64,000 nucleotides of DNA from Galeopsis tetrahit (taxonomy: Eukaryota; Streptophyta; Magnoliopsida; Lamiales; Lamiaceae): positions 78,609,727 to 78,673,726 of the forward strand of contig OY776119.1 in the NCBI GenBank assembly GCA_963675135.1, given 5' to 3'. Numbering within the stretch: position 1 is the first letter of the stretch; each line of letters opens with the position of its first letter. Positions 24,638 to 35,798 of the stretch are shown here, in pieces. A program made the position numbers and the translations under genes. The notes beneath the pieces were generated by a model, which saw only the letters and a program-made list of their open reading frames with translations, did not search any database and was not told where the DNA came from.

Positions 24638-25669
24638 GGTCAAATAATTAATTTTAGCCTATACTTTTTATTTTTAGTAAATTTAGCACATACTTTTTTT
24701 TTTTAATTAAATTATACCTATACTTTACATTTTGTTATTAAATTAATTAGCATAAACCTTTTCTTTTATACCTATACTTTTCATTTTTAATTAAATGTAG
24801 CACATACTTTATATGTTTTACCAATTTTAGCACATATTTTTATCAGTTAATTTAAAATACAAAAAAAAAATGTAAAAAATATCTAATAATTAAAAAGAAA
24901 AAAATATCTTAAATATGTTTAAATTTAAAAATTCAATTTAAAATCTACAAATTTAAAAATAATTGAGAATTGAAATTATCTAAAACTATTGAATTAAAAA
25001 GAGATTTACAAAATATATATATATATATATATATACACAATAATTGAAATAAAATGAACTCTCTCCCCCATCCACCAAAAGTATGAAGATTTTTGGTAGG
25101 GGGGAGTATATTTTTTTTTAAATGATGCTTTGTGATTCTTTAAATAATTTTAATTTTTTTTATATTTTCTACGTTAAAAAATATTACTCCATCTGTCCAA
25201 TTTTATAATTTTCATTTGGGATGAATACGAATTTTAAGAAAAATTGATTGTTTACGTTAAAAGTGAAAGGGTGAGAGTGGAGAGAAGTAGAAATAAAGTA
25301 GTGTGTGCAAGTAATATTTCTTTTTTTGAAAATGAGAATTATAAAATTGGACAGACAAAAATAAAAAAAGTGAGAATTATATAATTGGACAGTGGGAGTA
25401 TAATTTTAGAATTTTTTATAAAGTAAGATATATTTATTAATTAATTTAATTATATTTATAAAAAACATGAGTATAAATTGGATAAGAGTAAAAAAGTATG
25501 TGCTAAATTTAATAGAAAATGAAAAGTATAAGTAAAATTTGGTTAAGAAAAAAGTATGTGTTAGATTTGAGGAAAAATGAAAAATATAGATATAATTTGA
25601 TTAAAAAGAAAAATATGTGCTAAATTTGATAAAAAGTGTAAAGTCTGTGCTAAAATTGATAATTTGACC
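24638..25669. mobile_element. MULE-type MITE, 1032 bp, 9-bp target duplication
   Basis: The left end GGTCAAATAATTAATTTTAGC and right end gctaaaattgataatttgacc are inverted repeats, and imperfect complementarity extends far inward (repeated 'cacatacttt' and 'aaagtatgtg' blocks). Exact 9-bp direct duplications TTATTAAAT flank it (24629-24637 and 25670-25678), as expected for Mutator-like elements. No coding capacity. A Stowaway MITE is nested at 25187-25398. Confidence 0.87.
25187..25398. mobile_element. Stowaway-type MITE nested in a MULE MITE
   Basis: The ends CTCCATCTGTCCAATTTTAT and ataattggacagtgggag are inverted repeats, with TA at 25185-25186 and 25399-25400. The right end is partly duplicated (a second ggacag copy at about 25350). 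Confidence 0.78.
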
Positions 25670-25806
25670 TTATTAAATTAAACTGAATAATATGTGTAAT
25701 GATTGTATGATGATTATGTAATGAGTGGTGTCTTAGTATTGAAAATTATGAAATGTGTATGAGAAGAGTAAAGTACTAGGTGAGTATTTAGGTTAGTACT
25801 TAGGTG

Positions 25807-26328
25807 TAGACATGGGCAACGGTTCCAAACCGTCGGTTTCGGTTAGAAACCGGCGGTTACGGTTTTGGTTTTTCGGTAACCGTAACCGAACCGCGAACCG
25901 CCGGTTACGGTTACGGTTTTCAAACCGGCGGTTTGGCGGTTTGTTCTTTTTTTTTTTTTTTTTTTAAATATTATCTCCGTTTTCGCTCGTTTTCACTCCG
26001 TTTTCGTTCGTATTTTATTCGTTTTAACTCATTTTTTAGAAAATACATTACTAGAATTGAATAAAAATTATATAACTTAAATTTATACATTAAAAATAGA
26101 AGAATTGTATATTAAAAAAATTAATTAATTAATTTTTTAAATAAAAAACCGGCAAACCGCCGGTTAACCGCCAAACCGGCGGTTAACCGTCAAAACCGGC
26201 GGTTTGCGGTTTGTCAAAATGACGAACCGTAACCGAACCGTCATTTTTCGGTTACGGTTCGATTTTCAAACCGTAACCGGCGGTTTGGCCGGTTGGCCGG
26301 TTTGGCGGTTCAGTTTTGCACGTGTCTA
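25807..26328. mobile_element. hAT-type palindromic MITE, 8-bp target duplication
   Basis: Starts TAGACATGGGCAACGG and ends gttttgcacgtgtctA. Exact 8-bp duplications CTTAGGTG flank it (25799-25806 and 26329-26336), as for hAT transposons. The arms are packed with inverted ggcggtt/aaccgcc and cggttacggtt motifs able to form a long hairpin around an AT-rich centre. The same family recurs at 63654. Confidence 0.9.
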
Positions 26329-26427
26329 CTTAGGTGTGTTGTGTGCATGAATTATTTGAAAGTACATAAAATAAGTTTATGGGTATTTACAGGTGTTAGA
26401 ACTGTTGATTGAGTGCTAAAATGTGGG

Positions 26428-26590
26428 CAAATTTTTATAATTATTATAGTTTTGAAATGAAATTTTTTAAATATAATAAAAATATATTTTATTTTTAATT
26501 TAAGTATAAGCGCTTGTTGCACGGCGCTTCTTGAAAAGTTGGGAGTGCAGTCCCTTGACACATTTTCTACACTTTTTCTCTTTTTTTTTG
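26428..26590 (+). repeat. left copy of a 35-kb-spaced inverted repeat
   Basis: This segment (ttataattattatagttttg ... aagtataagcgctt ... cttgaaaa ... ggagtgcag ... actttttctc) is the diverged reverse complement of about 61310-61468, the outer end of the fold-back element there. A 13-bp insertion (about gttgcacggcgct) distinguishes this copy. Confidence 0.7.
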
Positions 26591-27366
26591 GGTGGCCCAC
26601 CATCAGGTCCCTTGGGGTGGTGCTATAGCAACCCACTCCCTCCGAAATTTCTTAGCAACAAGCTCCTGAATTTGGAAGCAAATATACCAATTTACCCCTG
26701 AATTAAACTACCATTTATTGCGTACAGCTTCTTCCTTTTTTCAATTATTAACCCCCTTTTTTCTTTTTTCTTTTTCCCTTCCCTAGGTTGTCACACATCA
26801 GTGCCTGCCCCCAAAAATTTTCCGGCAGTACCATATCTTCGAAAATGTTCAGATTCTCGCCAAAGCATAGCATCGGAAACCAGTCCCGACGACCAGGCCC
26901 GACCACAATTCCGTTGAAAAATCCCTGAAATTTTCTCATGCTTGATTTCTTCCGATGCCGGCGACATGATTTAGAAATTGAAGGTGAAGAAATCCGAGTT
27001 CTTGAAACATATCTTCGAAAAGGTTATTCATTCTTTCTCAACTAAAATTTAGATTTTTTGATTTTGGGAAAGATCAATAACTTCATTTAAAAGAGAAGGC
27101 CTTCATTCTGAAATGTTTGTCTTTGAATTTGAATTAGAATGAAATTATTAGGTTATTTTCCGATCTGAATGAATTAGGCATCCAATAAATTGAGCAAATC
27201 TCTTGAAGTTTTGTCCCATCTATAACCCAAATTTTGGTCTCCGATTGATCTATGAAATTGATTTGGGATAATGAATAGAATTAGAAATTCCCAGAAAAAC
27301 AGAGCATAATATAAATTTGAGATTAACTGCATTAGATTACAACGGAGATACATAGATAATAGTTGC

Positions 27367-27750
27367 CTAAATCAACAAGAAAGCAATAAAAACAGACACT
27401 AAAAGAACAACCAACATCATAGCCAAATCTGCAACAAGTAATTGTTGAATTGAATAACTTGACATGGACTGAACGAATTCAGGTTGAGCAGAGATATTGT
27501 CTTGTGGATGATTAATGAGTTCTTGTGGGAATACACCAAATTCGGAATCCTGAAAATTGGAAGGATCTGCAGCACTTGTTGGAATACACCAATGAGAGAA
27601 ATTATGAGATCGACATCTATGGTATAATCTCCCCGGGTTTGCAGTTGATGTAGAAAGGCTTATGAATGTGGGGATGCCACAATGCCTGGAGATGGAATTA
27701 GAGTATCTCAAATAGCGAAGCTTGGAACTTGAAGTACTATTTTGAGACAT
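27367..27750 (-). CDS. GRF-type zinc-finger protein with C-terminal membrane anchor
   Basis: Single-exon frame of 127 residues. Residues 23-55 resemble a GRF zinc finger (RHCGIPTFISLSTSTANPGRL, then YHRC and a HWC), keeping the NPGR-aYxC core, though the usual leading CxC appears reduced to one Cys. The last about 22 residues are strongly hydrophobic (LLVADLAMMLVVLLV...), a likely tail anchor. Short GRF-finger plus membrane-anchor proteins are a common, poorly characterised and often transposon-associated plant family. The start Met is the first in frame. It lies 0.7 kb from the candidate left terminus of the large element and reads in the same direction as the first F-box gene. No function can be assigned. 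Confidence 0.6.
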   Translation of the reverse strand: MSQNSTSSSKLRYLRYSNSISRHCGIPTFISLSTSTANPGRLYHRCRSHNFSHWCIPTSAADPSNFQDSEFGVFPQELINHPQDNISAQPEFVQSMSSYSIQQLLVADLAMMLVVLLVSVFIAFLLI

Positions 27751-28272
27751 TCTTTCCCAATCTCAGAATTTTGTGGTATAAGTGGGCTTAAAGTGACCCC
27801 CTATATAGGAGATAATTGCCCTCAACGGTAAAAAAAGGGCTGCAAAAAAGTAACAGATAGAAGGGTCCATTTAACTGTGTATAGTTGATAGAGGTGAAAA
27901 CTGAAATTGGCAAACTGGGCATGTTCATTAAATCGAAAGACCAGTTCAAATATGATGCTTATATGTTCAGAAAATATATGTCAATGTTCAAAATGTTTAT
28001 CTGCAGATTTGATATTGTTTGCAATTCGTCATAATTTATATTAATAATGCAACATTTAGTTGGACTGGGAAGTTTCTAAAAATAAAACGGAGCTGCAGAT
28101 AACCAAAAAAAGAAAGATTTCATTAAGTAGAAATAGATAATAAGCAACTACAAGAAAATAATAAATAATAAGGATAAAACTAGTAATTAGAAAATAATAC
28201 AACTACAAGAAAACACTAAATAATAAGGATAAAACTAGAAATTAGGAAATATTAGGGATAAGGTACAAGAAA
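27751..28272. other. spacer between GRF ORF and F-box gene
   Basis: AT-rich 3' flank of the F-box gene with a small repeated block (aactacaagaaaa...aataataaggataaaacta at about 28147 and 28200). No gene seen. Confidence 0.5.
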
Positions 28273-29349
28273 TTATGGACAAACTAAACTTTGAATTACA
28301 TTAAAAATCCTACAAGATCTATTTATTATGTCGTCTTCGAATGCATCAATGTCCTCCCATATATTCAAATCAATATCATAGCTCCCATACGAGCCTATTG
28401 GATCTTTCCTGAACAATATCTTACGATTATTAGGCTTCGAAAAAAATAGGGGTTGAAGAGTGAATGGATTAGGAAGAACCTCAGTTGCGGGAAAAAAGAT
28501 TTTAACTTTAATCCAACTTTCATTTGACTCGTATCCCTTGAGAATCCAAAATTTGAATGAGCATGTAATTTGTGATGCTGGATAGATAGGAAATGAAACT
28601 AAAGAGTCTTCATCCAATGAAGATATATCCCATAATATTTTGGATCTTTCAACAGCTTCTGGAAGTTTAATAGTCCCCCATGACTCATTTTTAACGTCGA
28701 ACGTTCGGATCTCCGTATTAAGAGATTCATGCTTGAACACTAGAAAATGAATTTTGCCTCGAACCCAAACACAAAACTTGCCACATGGAATTCCAAATTG
28801 AAGTGGTTGTAGTTGCTTCCACGAGTTTGAAGTTGTTGAGAATACATCAATTTGAGTATTTGATAAAAGGTTTTGAAAAGTTATTAACCTTAACAAATTG
28901 TAAGAGTTTATAGAAGAATCATACCCCAATGCAAAGTTAGCATCTGCTAGTTCATCGCCTTCTCCCCAAATAATCGGACACCGGGGGACAGTCGTGCATA
29001 CAAATGACAATGGGTTGAAAATGAATAAATTATCTTCGCAGTCGGCGGAACAAACGAGGCCTCTATAGTGAGCTACGATTTCCTCCATATGCTCGCCTTT
29101 AATAAGGGTCCTTTGGTAATAGGATCCTGATTTTTCGTAACCTATTGGAGAAAATACAATACTATCATCATAAATTAGTAAACAGTTGTTTCTCCTTATC
29201 ATATGAACAAGGTTGGAGTTGACGAAGTTGTTCGATGCAATCATATCATTCCAAAAAATGTTAACCGTTTTTAATCGGGTAGCATTTTTTGGAGATAATC
29301 TGCAAGATATGACTTCGTAAATATCATTCTGAAGGGAGGAACTATACAT
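28273..29349 (-). CDS. F-box protein, copy 1 of divergent pair
   Basis: Single-exon frame of 358 residues from the Met at 29349; an upstream in-frame Met at 29412 would add a hydrophobic 21-residue leader absent from the paralogue at 47706. The N-terminus (DIYEVISCRLSPKNATRLKTV) fits a degenerate F-box, normally bound by SKP1 in SCF ubiquitin ligases. The rest resembles the F-box-associated repeat region (GLVCSADCEDNLFIFNPLS, WDISSLDEDSLVSFPIY). It ends NRKILFRKDPIGS...SLVCP, clearly paralogous to the gene at 47706, which ends NRKILFRRDPIGT...SVVCPRNF. The two are in opposite orientation with transcription pointing apart. No in-frame lesion. Substrate unknown. Confidence 0.75.
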   Translation of the reverse strand: MYSSSLQNDIYEVISCRLSPKNATRLKTVNIFWNDMIASNNFVNSNLVHMIRRNNCLLIYDDSIVFSPIGYEKSGSYYQRTLIKGEHMEEIVAHYRGLVCSADCEDNLFIFNPLSFVCTTVPRCPIIWGEGDELADANFALGYDSSINSYNLLRLITFQNLLSNTQIDVFSTTSNSWKQLQPLQFGIPCGKFCVWVRGKIHFLVFKHESLNTEIRTFDVKNESWGTIKLPEAVERSKILWDISSLDEDSLVSFPIYPASQITCSFKFWILKGYESNESWIKVKIFFPATEVLPNPFTLQPLFFSKPNNRKILFRKDPIGSYGSYDIDLNIWEDIDAFEDDIINRSCRIFNVIQSLVCP

Positions 29350-29714
29350 ATTGACTGTGGATATATGAAATAGAAGAAACAATGTGAGAATCGAATGAAG
29401 AAGGGCATGCATTTATAAGGGTTTTAAAAGTGGATTTTGTATTGAAGACTACTACAAAGAATATATTGATTGAAATTTGGAAGATTTGCTAAGGCATGTA
29501 TTTATTGAAGAATGGACAACTTGAAATATTGCGTATCAAATTTAATAAATTAAAGTTACTGAATATTGCTTACCAAATTTATAAGAGGATTATACAAGAT
29601 TTACCGAAAATTTAATAATAGTTGCAACTATCTCTGATAAGATTTTCCCAAAATTTATGTTATATTCTTAACTATTTTTTTATAAGATGATAATAGATAA
29701 AAAGAGTATGAGGA

Positions 29715-31519
29715 TGTTGGGAATAAAATGATACATGTTTTGATTAAATACCAAAACCCCCTGAGACATGCCCAAGTCTAGATGATTGTGTTCAAAATGT
29801 GATAGAACACATAGCACAAGGCTAGATGAGAAGCTGATATGTTAGGCAGCTCTTAGATGATTAGATGCACAATGTGAGGGGGAACCTATGACTTCAAAAT
29901 GATCAAGATCAAGTCCCCTCAAGGCTCAAAGTCTGGAACAAACTCTAAGGACAAGAAAACTCCATATGAAATCTAAAACCTTGATCAGGAGAGTTGTCCA
30001 GAAGAGTTTCTTCTATGCAAGAAGAAGATTGCAAAGCTCAAAAGGACAAGATTAATCAAATATTATGATCAGGAGAGTTGTCCAGAGAAGTCAACTCTAT
30101 GTGAAAAAGCTCTGATGCTAAAAGACCAAGTATGCTGATCAGGAGAGTTGTCCAGAAGAGTTGTCTCAGCAAGATTGAATCAGAACAGATGTTTTAAAGG
30201 TTGAAGGTCAACTATGCTGAAGAAGCTAGAGACAACCACACCCTAAAGAACTTCATTGAGACATGCTAAGATCAACTTGGAGTGAAAGAAAGGGAAAGAG
30301 CCAAGTCATCTGAAGAAGAGCAAGCCAACCTTGCTGAAAGGCAAAACTGCTGATAGTGATAAGGAGAGTTGTCCAGTTGATAAGGAATGTTGTCCTATCA
30401 TTGGATCAACCTTCAGAAGCCATGTCCTAGTCCTAACAAGAAGTCAAACATTGGGAAAAGTGCTGCAGAAAGAAGACAAAGTCTTACAAGCCGTTTATTA
30501 CCCAAATAAGGACATGTCACTATCAAGAATCTGTCTTCCAGTTTGAAGAACTCAAGGAAGACATTTATAGCAATTTGGGGCTGCCTCTCCAACGGGCAAA
30601 TCTCCATTTTGTCTATAAATACAAGGAGTGTGAAGACCATTGAAGCACCTCAACCTTGACAAGAATATCCAACTATCCTACAAGTCAAAGTGCTTTCAAA
30701 GCTATCAAAGACTATCTTAGTCTTCAAACACTTCTTCTAAGCTAATCCCAATTGTATATCCATACATAAGCTTAGAGAGATATCCTATCCTTATACCTTG
30801 ATCTTCATTGTAAAGGATATCTCATTAGTTGGAACCTTACTTCAATCCTTACCCCTTTCAAGTGAGAAAGTGAGAAGGTTGTATTAGTAGAAGTGGTAGG
30901 AGCTGACTGTTGAGAGAAGAACAATTCAGTTCTGAGTTGAGAAGAGGGTACTAGGACTCTAGACATCCTAGGGATCAATTCACCAAGGAGTGGTGTTATT
31001 GATCAAGTGCACCTTGGCACTATAAAATAAGTTAATTCCAAGAGTAAAGGAATTATCCTGTTAAATCAGGGAAAGTGGATGTAGGAGCTTGAGTCTCTGA
31101 ACCACTATAAACTCTTGTGTTGATTTACCTTACAAAGTACTTACATTCATTCAACACTGCACACAAAACTGATCTTTCAAAAGATACATATTCAAAGACT
31201 GTGCAAAACTGATTTGGACAAGTTCCCTGAAACTAAACTGGACTACTTTGGATTGACAAAGTGATTTCAGAAACTTAAGGAGTCTAAACTTAAAGGGCCA
31301 ACCACTATTCCGCACATATAACTCCCCTAGATAGTTATTCAACTGAATACTCAATAGTACTTAGTAGTTTGACTATCTTAGAAGAGTTAATCATCTTCAG
31401 CAGTGTTGTCCAAGACAACCTTGCTGAGCTCTGGTTTGATCAAAGTTGAAAAGAATTGCATACAAGTGTATTTCCCCCCCCCCCCATACACTTGTTATAT
31501 ACTCCTTTCAGGACCAACA
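29715..31519 (+). repeat. 5' LTR of copia element (1805 bp)
   Basis: Starts TGTTGGGAATAAAATGATAC and ends GGACCAACA. It contains four copies of an aggagagttgtccag motif (about 29979, 30069, 30141 and 30361), a TATA box (30614) and, near its end, a hairpin with a 12-C loop (31462-31495). Confidence 0.93.
30614..30621 (+). promoter_or_regulatory. TATA box of the 5' LTR promoter
   Basis: tataaata in a C/T-rich to A-rich transition, in the middle of the LTR where the U3/R junction is expected. Transcription probably starts about 25-35 bases downstream. An identical site is at 46063-46070 in the 3' LTR. Confidence 0.65.
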
Positions 31520-31521
31520 AG

Positions 31522-31533
31522 TGGTATCAGAGC
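31522..31533 (+). other. primer binding site of copia element
   Basis: TGGTATCAGAGC, complementary to the initiator Met tRNA 3' end, two bases after the 5' LTR. Confidence 0.88.
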
Positions 31534-32358
31534 AGGGGTTCAAAGACCACTGCCTCTGAAAATCCATCTTGATTTTCAAAATTCACATATTTGTGTGGTC
31601 ACTGAACTGATCTCTATCTGAAATCTATTACTTGTTGACTAACTGATTATCCTTGAGATATGGCCAACAACAATGCTGTCCCTTCACCTGCTGTTCAAGG
31701 AGTGGACAACATGGCCACAAATCTAGTCAATCACATTTCACATCATAAATTGCCCATGTTCTCAATAGACAACTATGATTTCTGGAAAATTAGAATGAGG
31801 GCTCATCTTGCATCTCTTCATACTGATATGTTAAGAGTAATCACAAGAGGACCTTTTGTGTTTACCCAAACTAACCCCAGGGTAACAGATGAGCAAAGAG
31901 CAGATGTAAGGGAACTGATTCCCAAGGATAAGGATGACTTCACTGCTGATGAAAAGAGGAAAGATAATCTAAATTATCTTGCCATGAATACCCTCTATCA
32001 AACAATTCCAGATGCAGTCATGGGAAGAGTCTACCATTGCACCACAGCCAAAGAAATCTGGGATACTCTTGCTGAGATGTGTGAGGGTACAGAAAAGATC
32101 AAGGAGAACAAGCTCCAAGTTGCTGTGCAAAAGTTTGAGCAATTCACAATGGAAGCTGATGAATCCATTGATAAGTTTGCTGGTAGATTCACTGATGTGA
32201 TGAATGAAATCAACTCATTGGGCAAGGTGTACTCCAGGAGAGAAGTTGGACTAAAGATCTTGAGAAGTCTCACTCAAAAGTGGGATGTCTATGTTGTGAT
32301 GATGCAGAACACCAAAGATCTCTCCTCCATGCCTATGCAACAAATCTTCTCAGAACTC

Positions 32359-34017
32359 TGATTCACGTGTTATGCAACACTAAAATAAACAACCGCAAGT
32401 ATACGGCGTCTATTGTAGCGTGATAAGCACGAGGTCGATCCCACAAGGAGGCTAAGCGTAAAAGTGTATTTTGTTAATCGAGTTCTAAGTAGACGTGATC
32501 GATAAATTGAGTGGTGTGAATTACTCTAATATTACCTAACAAGTGTCACAAATAAGTAATAAAGAGCAAAGACGAAATCGATCAAATACCAAGCAAATAA
32601 GTAAAACGAAAGTGCAACGGATGTAACTCAAAGAAAGAAAGTGGGTTCCAAGGCGATTGTAACACTTAGATGTCCGTTTATGAATGTTGTCTCGTTTAGA
32701 TGGCCATTAAGTTTATCTCATATAGGGTGATCACACAAGAAGAATTAATTAATCTCTCGATCTAATTAACCAAAGGCGCAATGCAACATAGGCTCGTATT
32801 TCTACCTCACAAACATTACACCGCCTAAAAGAGCTCCTAAGACCATTCGATTCCCTCTCCGATAATTAATCCTCTCTCGAGCTCATAATAATATCGGGTT
32901 GCATGCTTGCATACGATTAAATGAAATAAATCTCTCGATCTTACTCCAATTAACAATAGATAAGCAAATCATCATGGCCAATAACAACATGCTTGACAAT
33001 GGATAATTAAACATGCAAATAGGAAACAAACACCAATTAAAGCAAGAAATTACTCATAAACATCAATCCAAGTCTTACAATGCCTTAGAACCACAAAGTG
33101 TTTAGCTAACTACTAACATAATCAAATTACAAAATCCAAATGAAATAACTAAATAAAAAGGAAAAGAAAGAGAAAGCTTAGTCTAGAATGTGGTGGGGAA
33201 TGGAATTTGGGAGCTATTGCATCCTTTCTTCCTTGATTTGGTGAAGAATTGAGAGAGAAATGACCAAAACACCTCCAAGTATGTGTAACTATGTGTGGAT
33301 TTGGGGGAGAATGTCTTGGATTTCAAGAAAGGGGACTTATATAGTGTTGGGGAAGGGTTTGGATGGCATATTTGCAAGTTGATCCCTCAAAAATGGAGAA
33401 AATACAAGTTTGGCACCGAAAATGAGGTAACTCGGCCGAGTTGGGGTCACTCGGCCGAGTGGAGTACTTAGAAATCGTGCCACGCTTTTGTCCAGCCGAG
33501 ACTCGGCCGAGTTGGGCTTACTCGGCCGAGTGTGCAGAAAATGCGAAAGTCGTAGATTCGGCCGAGTAAGCTTACTCGGCCGAGTAATGTCCGAATCCAG
33601 TGGCTACGGCAATTGACCTTACTCGGCCGAGTAAGCTCACTCGGCCGAGTGTGCAGTAGAGCCAAAACTCGCAGATTCGGCCGAGTAACCTCACTCGGCC
33701 GAGTTGCCTTGTTCCTCGATTTCGGCCTTTTCTCGTTTCGTGCATATCTTCCGCCTCGGGTGTCGGATTGACTTGATTCCTTCGGCTAATCCACTCCGTT
33801 TTTCGAGACGAATCCAACCGTGCACTCCTCTTTCTGGTCCGATCACTTGTGGTATATGTTTTACTCCAAATTCCATCGTTTTACCTACAAAATCAACAAA
33901 ACACAACCTTTCTCTCATTTTGGCTCAAACAATCATAATCAATGCCTAAATCAATGAAATCCACATCAAAACATGCTTCACATGTGCCTCTAAAACGTGT
34001 AAATTCCACCCGAATCA
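32359..34017 (-). mobile_element. solo LTR inserted in copia gag
   Basis: The ends TGATTC...GAATCA are inverted TG/CA termini, and exact 5-bp duplications AACTC flank them (32354-32358 and 34018-34022), as integrase-mediated insertion leaves. There is no internal coding region and no second LTR, so it is a solo LTR or a minimal non-autonomous element. On the minus strand its end (…acttgcggttgtttatttt…) resembles LTR ends of plant Ty3/gypsy elements, so I place it on the minus strand; this is inference. It carries ten copies of a 12-base palindrome at 33429-33704. Confidence 0.85.
33429..33704. repeat. array of ten ACTCGGCCGAGT palindromes
   Basis: Copies start at about 33430, 33449, 33501, 33520, 33556, 33574, 33621, 33639, 33675 and 33693. 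They are arranged as five pairs, with 18-19 bases between starts within each pair. Two pair leaders read ATTCGGCCGAGT and the final T varies little. They lie within the solo LTR. Confidence 0.9.
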
Positions 34018-35798
34018 AACTCAAAGCCTATGAGTTCGACCTCAATAGAAGAAAACCTGTTGAGGAACCTTCAAATCCTACTAAGGGAGTGGCATTCAAA
34101 GCCAAAGTTGTTGAACCTGAAATACAACCCACTCCCAGATCATCAAAGTCAGTCTCTAAGACTGAAATGAAGGAAGAACTAGCCTTGATGGCTAGAAGGT
34201 TTGACAAGCTGAACACAAGGTTTGGTAGATACAAGAAATTCTACCAAGACAACAAATTCAGGAGAAGATACAACTCCCCTGAAGATCAGGCCAAAGACAA
34301 AAAGCCTGAAGAAAAGAGATCAGAGGACAAGTACTCTGATAGGAGAAGGTCCAGTAGAGCTGACCCTTCATCATCAAAAGGAAGAGATGAATCCAAGAAG
34401 GATGATGATGAAGACCTGTGCTACAATTGCAAAAAGAAAGGGCACTTCCAGTATGATTGCCCTGAATTAAGCTCTAAAGAAAGAAGAGAGAGGCAAGCTA
34501 AAAGAGACAGGAAGTTCACAAATAGAAAGGCCATGATGGCTGGTGAAGAATCTGATAGTGCTGAAAGCTTCAACTCTTCAGATGGACTGTTCTCAAACAG
34601 TGATGATGATGATGATGATGTGTGCAACATGGCTCTTGAGGATGATGAGGTATCCTCAACTTCTAGCTCACCATCATTTCTATCACAGAACACTAGTGAA
34701 GTCAACTTGAAACTTTCCTTTGGGAAGTTGATGGAAGATTTCACTAGATTACAAGAATTTCATGATAACTATGTGAGAGAAAATGAAAGATTGGCTATTG
34801 AACTTACCAAAAACTCTGAGATAGCTGTTGATGTCAAATCTACTGAGTTATATCAACAAGCCTTGAGAGAGCTTGAGGAAGCAAATCTCAGGATAGTTGA
34901 CCAACAAAAGGAGATTGACAATCAACTACTTTCTCAGAAAAGAAAAGACTTTGAACTAAAAATTCTAAATGCCAAGTTTGAAAATCTCTCACATGAATAT
35001 GATATTCTTAAATCAAGTGAAGAGAGCCTGAAACTAAAGATGTCTGCTTTGAACAAGTCCTCTAGAGCAATAGAGGAAATTCAGAGTTATCAAAGACCTA
35101 TGGCTCAAAGAAGTGGATTAGGTTTTTATCCATTTGAATCTTCACCTTGTCTTAGTGTTGCCTCTACAAGTAACACTAAGAAAATCTTTGTTAAATCAGT
35201 GGCACAACAAGATGAAAATGAAATAATTCAACCACTGAACAAAGGAAAGGGCAAAATGAATGAAATGCCTACTCTAGTGCTTCAGGAGACTAGACCCAAA
35301 CCTTTGGAAAAGGTCAAGGCTTCTGAAAACAAGAGGAATGTTGGTCAGCAGAGTAGACCCAATGGAAGGGCAACTCTCCTGAACAATGTTCAGAGAAGTT
35401 ATCCAAGGTATAATCAGCCTAGGCCAACTCATCTGAGAAAGCCTCAGCTGAATAGACCTAAGGACAACTATCCTCAAAGGCAAAATAAAATGAGACAACC
35501 AAAATCCCTCATGCCAAAGGATAATGGTTATAAAAATGCCTTTCCTCAAAGATTTCATCAAGCTGCACAAAGGACTCATAAGTTCAGGAGAGTTGACAAC
35601 TCCCCTGAAACCTACAGAGTTAACACATTCACACATACTTTCCCAAAGGCATTTAAGGGAAAGACAGTGTATGTTGATGCACAAGGAAAACAACTTAGCC
35701 ACCTTGAATCAATCAGGGTGATTAGGCAAGTTTGGGTTCCTAAAGGTACAGCTAACCTCTCAGGACCCAAAACTCAAAGGGTACCTAAACCTATCTAA

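Larger units (their letters stand above)
31660..35798 (+). pseudogene. copia gag, split by a solo LTR insertion
   Basis: The gag frame runs 31660-32358, is interrupted by a 1659-bp insertion, and resumes in the same frame at 34018-35798 once the 5-bp target duplication is discounted. The N-terminal part has the copia gag (UBN2-like) domain: DYDFWKIRMRAHL, KEIWDTLAEMCEGT, and the helical segment up to KWDVYVVMMQ. The second part has one CCHC zinc knuckle, CYNCKKKGHFQYDC (about 34421-34462), an acidic run and a coiled-coil-like stretch (34720-35080). The frame ends at TAA 35796-35798, directly followed in the same frame by the pol sequence. The insertion stops gag synthesis after about 233 residues. 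Confidence 0.88.

Noticed and set aside
26634..26660. Reading the CTCCCTCCG terminus at 26634 as a Stowaway MITE end
   Set aside because: There is no flanking TA and no partner end within MITE distance; its only partner is at 60102.
29350..29412. N-terminal hydrophobic leader of F-box protein 1 as a signal peptide
   Set aside because: The paralogue lacks it and F-box proteins act in the cytosol or nucleus; the internal Met at 29349 is the better start.
33429..33704. CRISPR-like repeat array
   Set aside because: The repeats are 12-bp palindromes with short irregular spacers inside a plant LTR; no cas genes and the host is a eukaryote.
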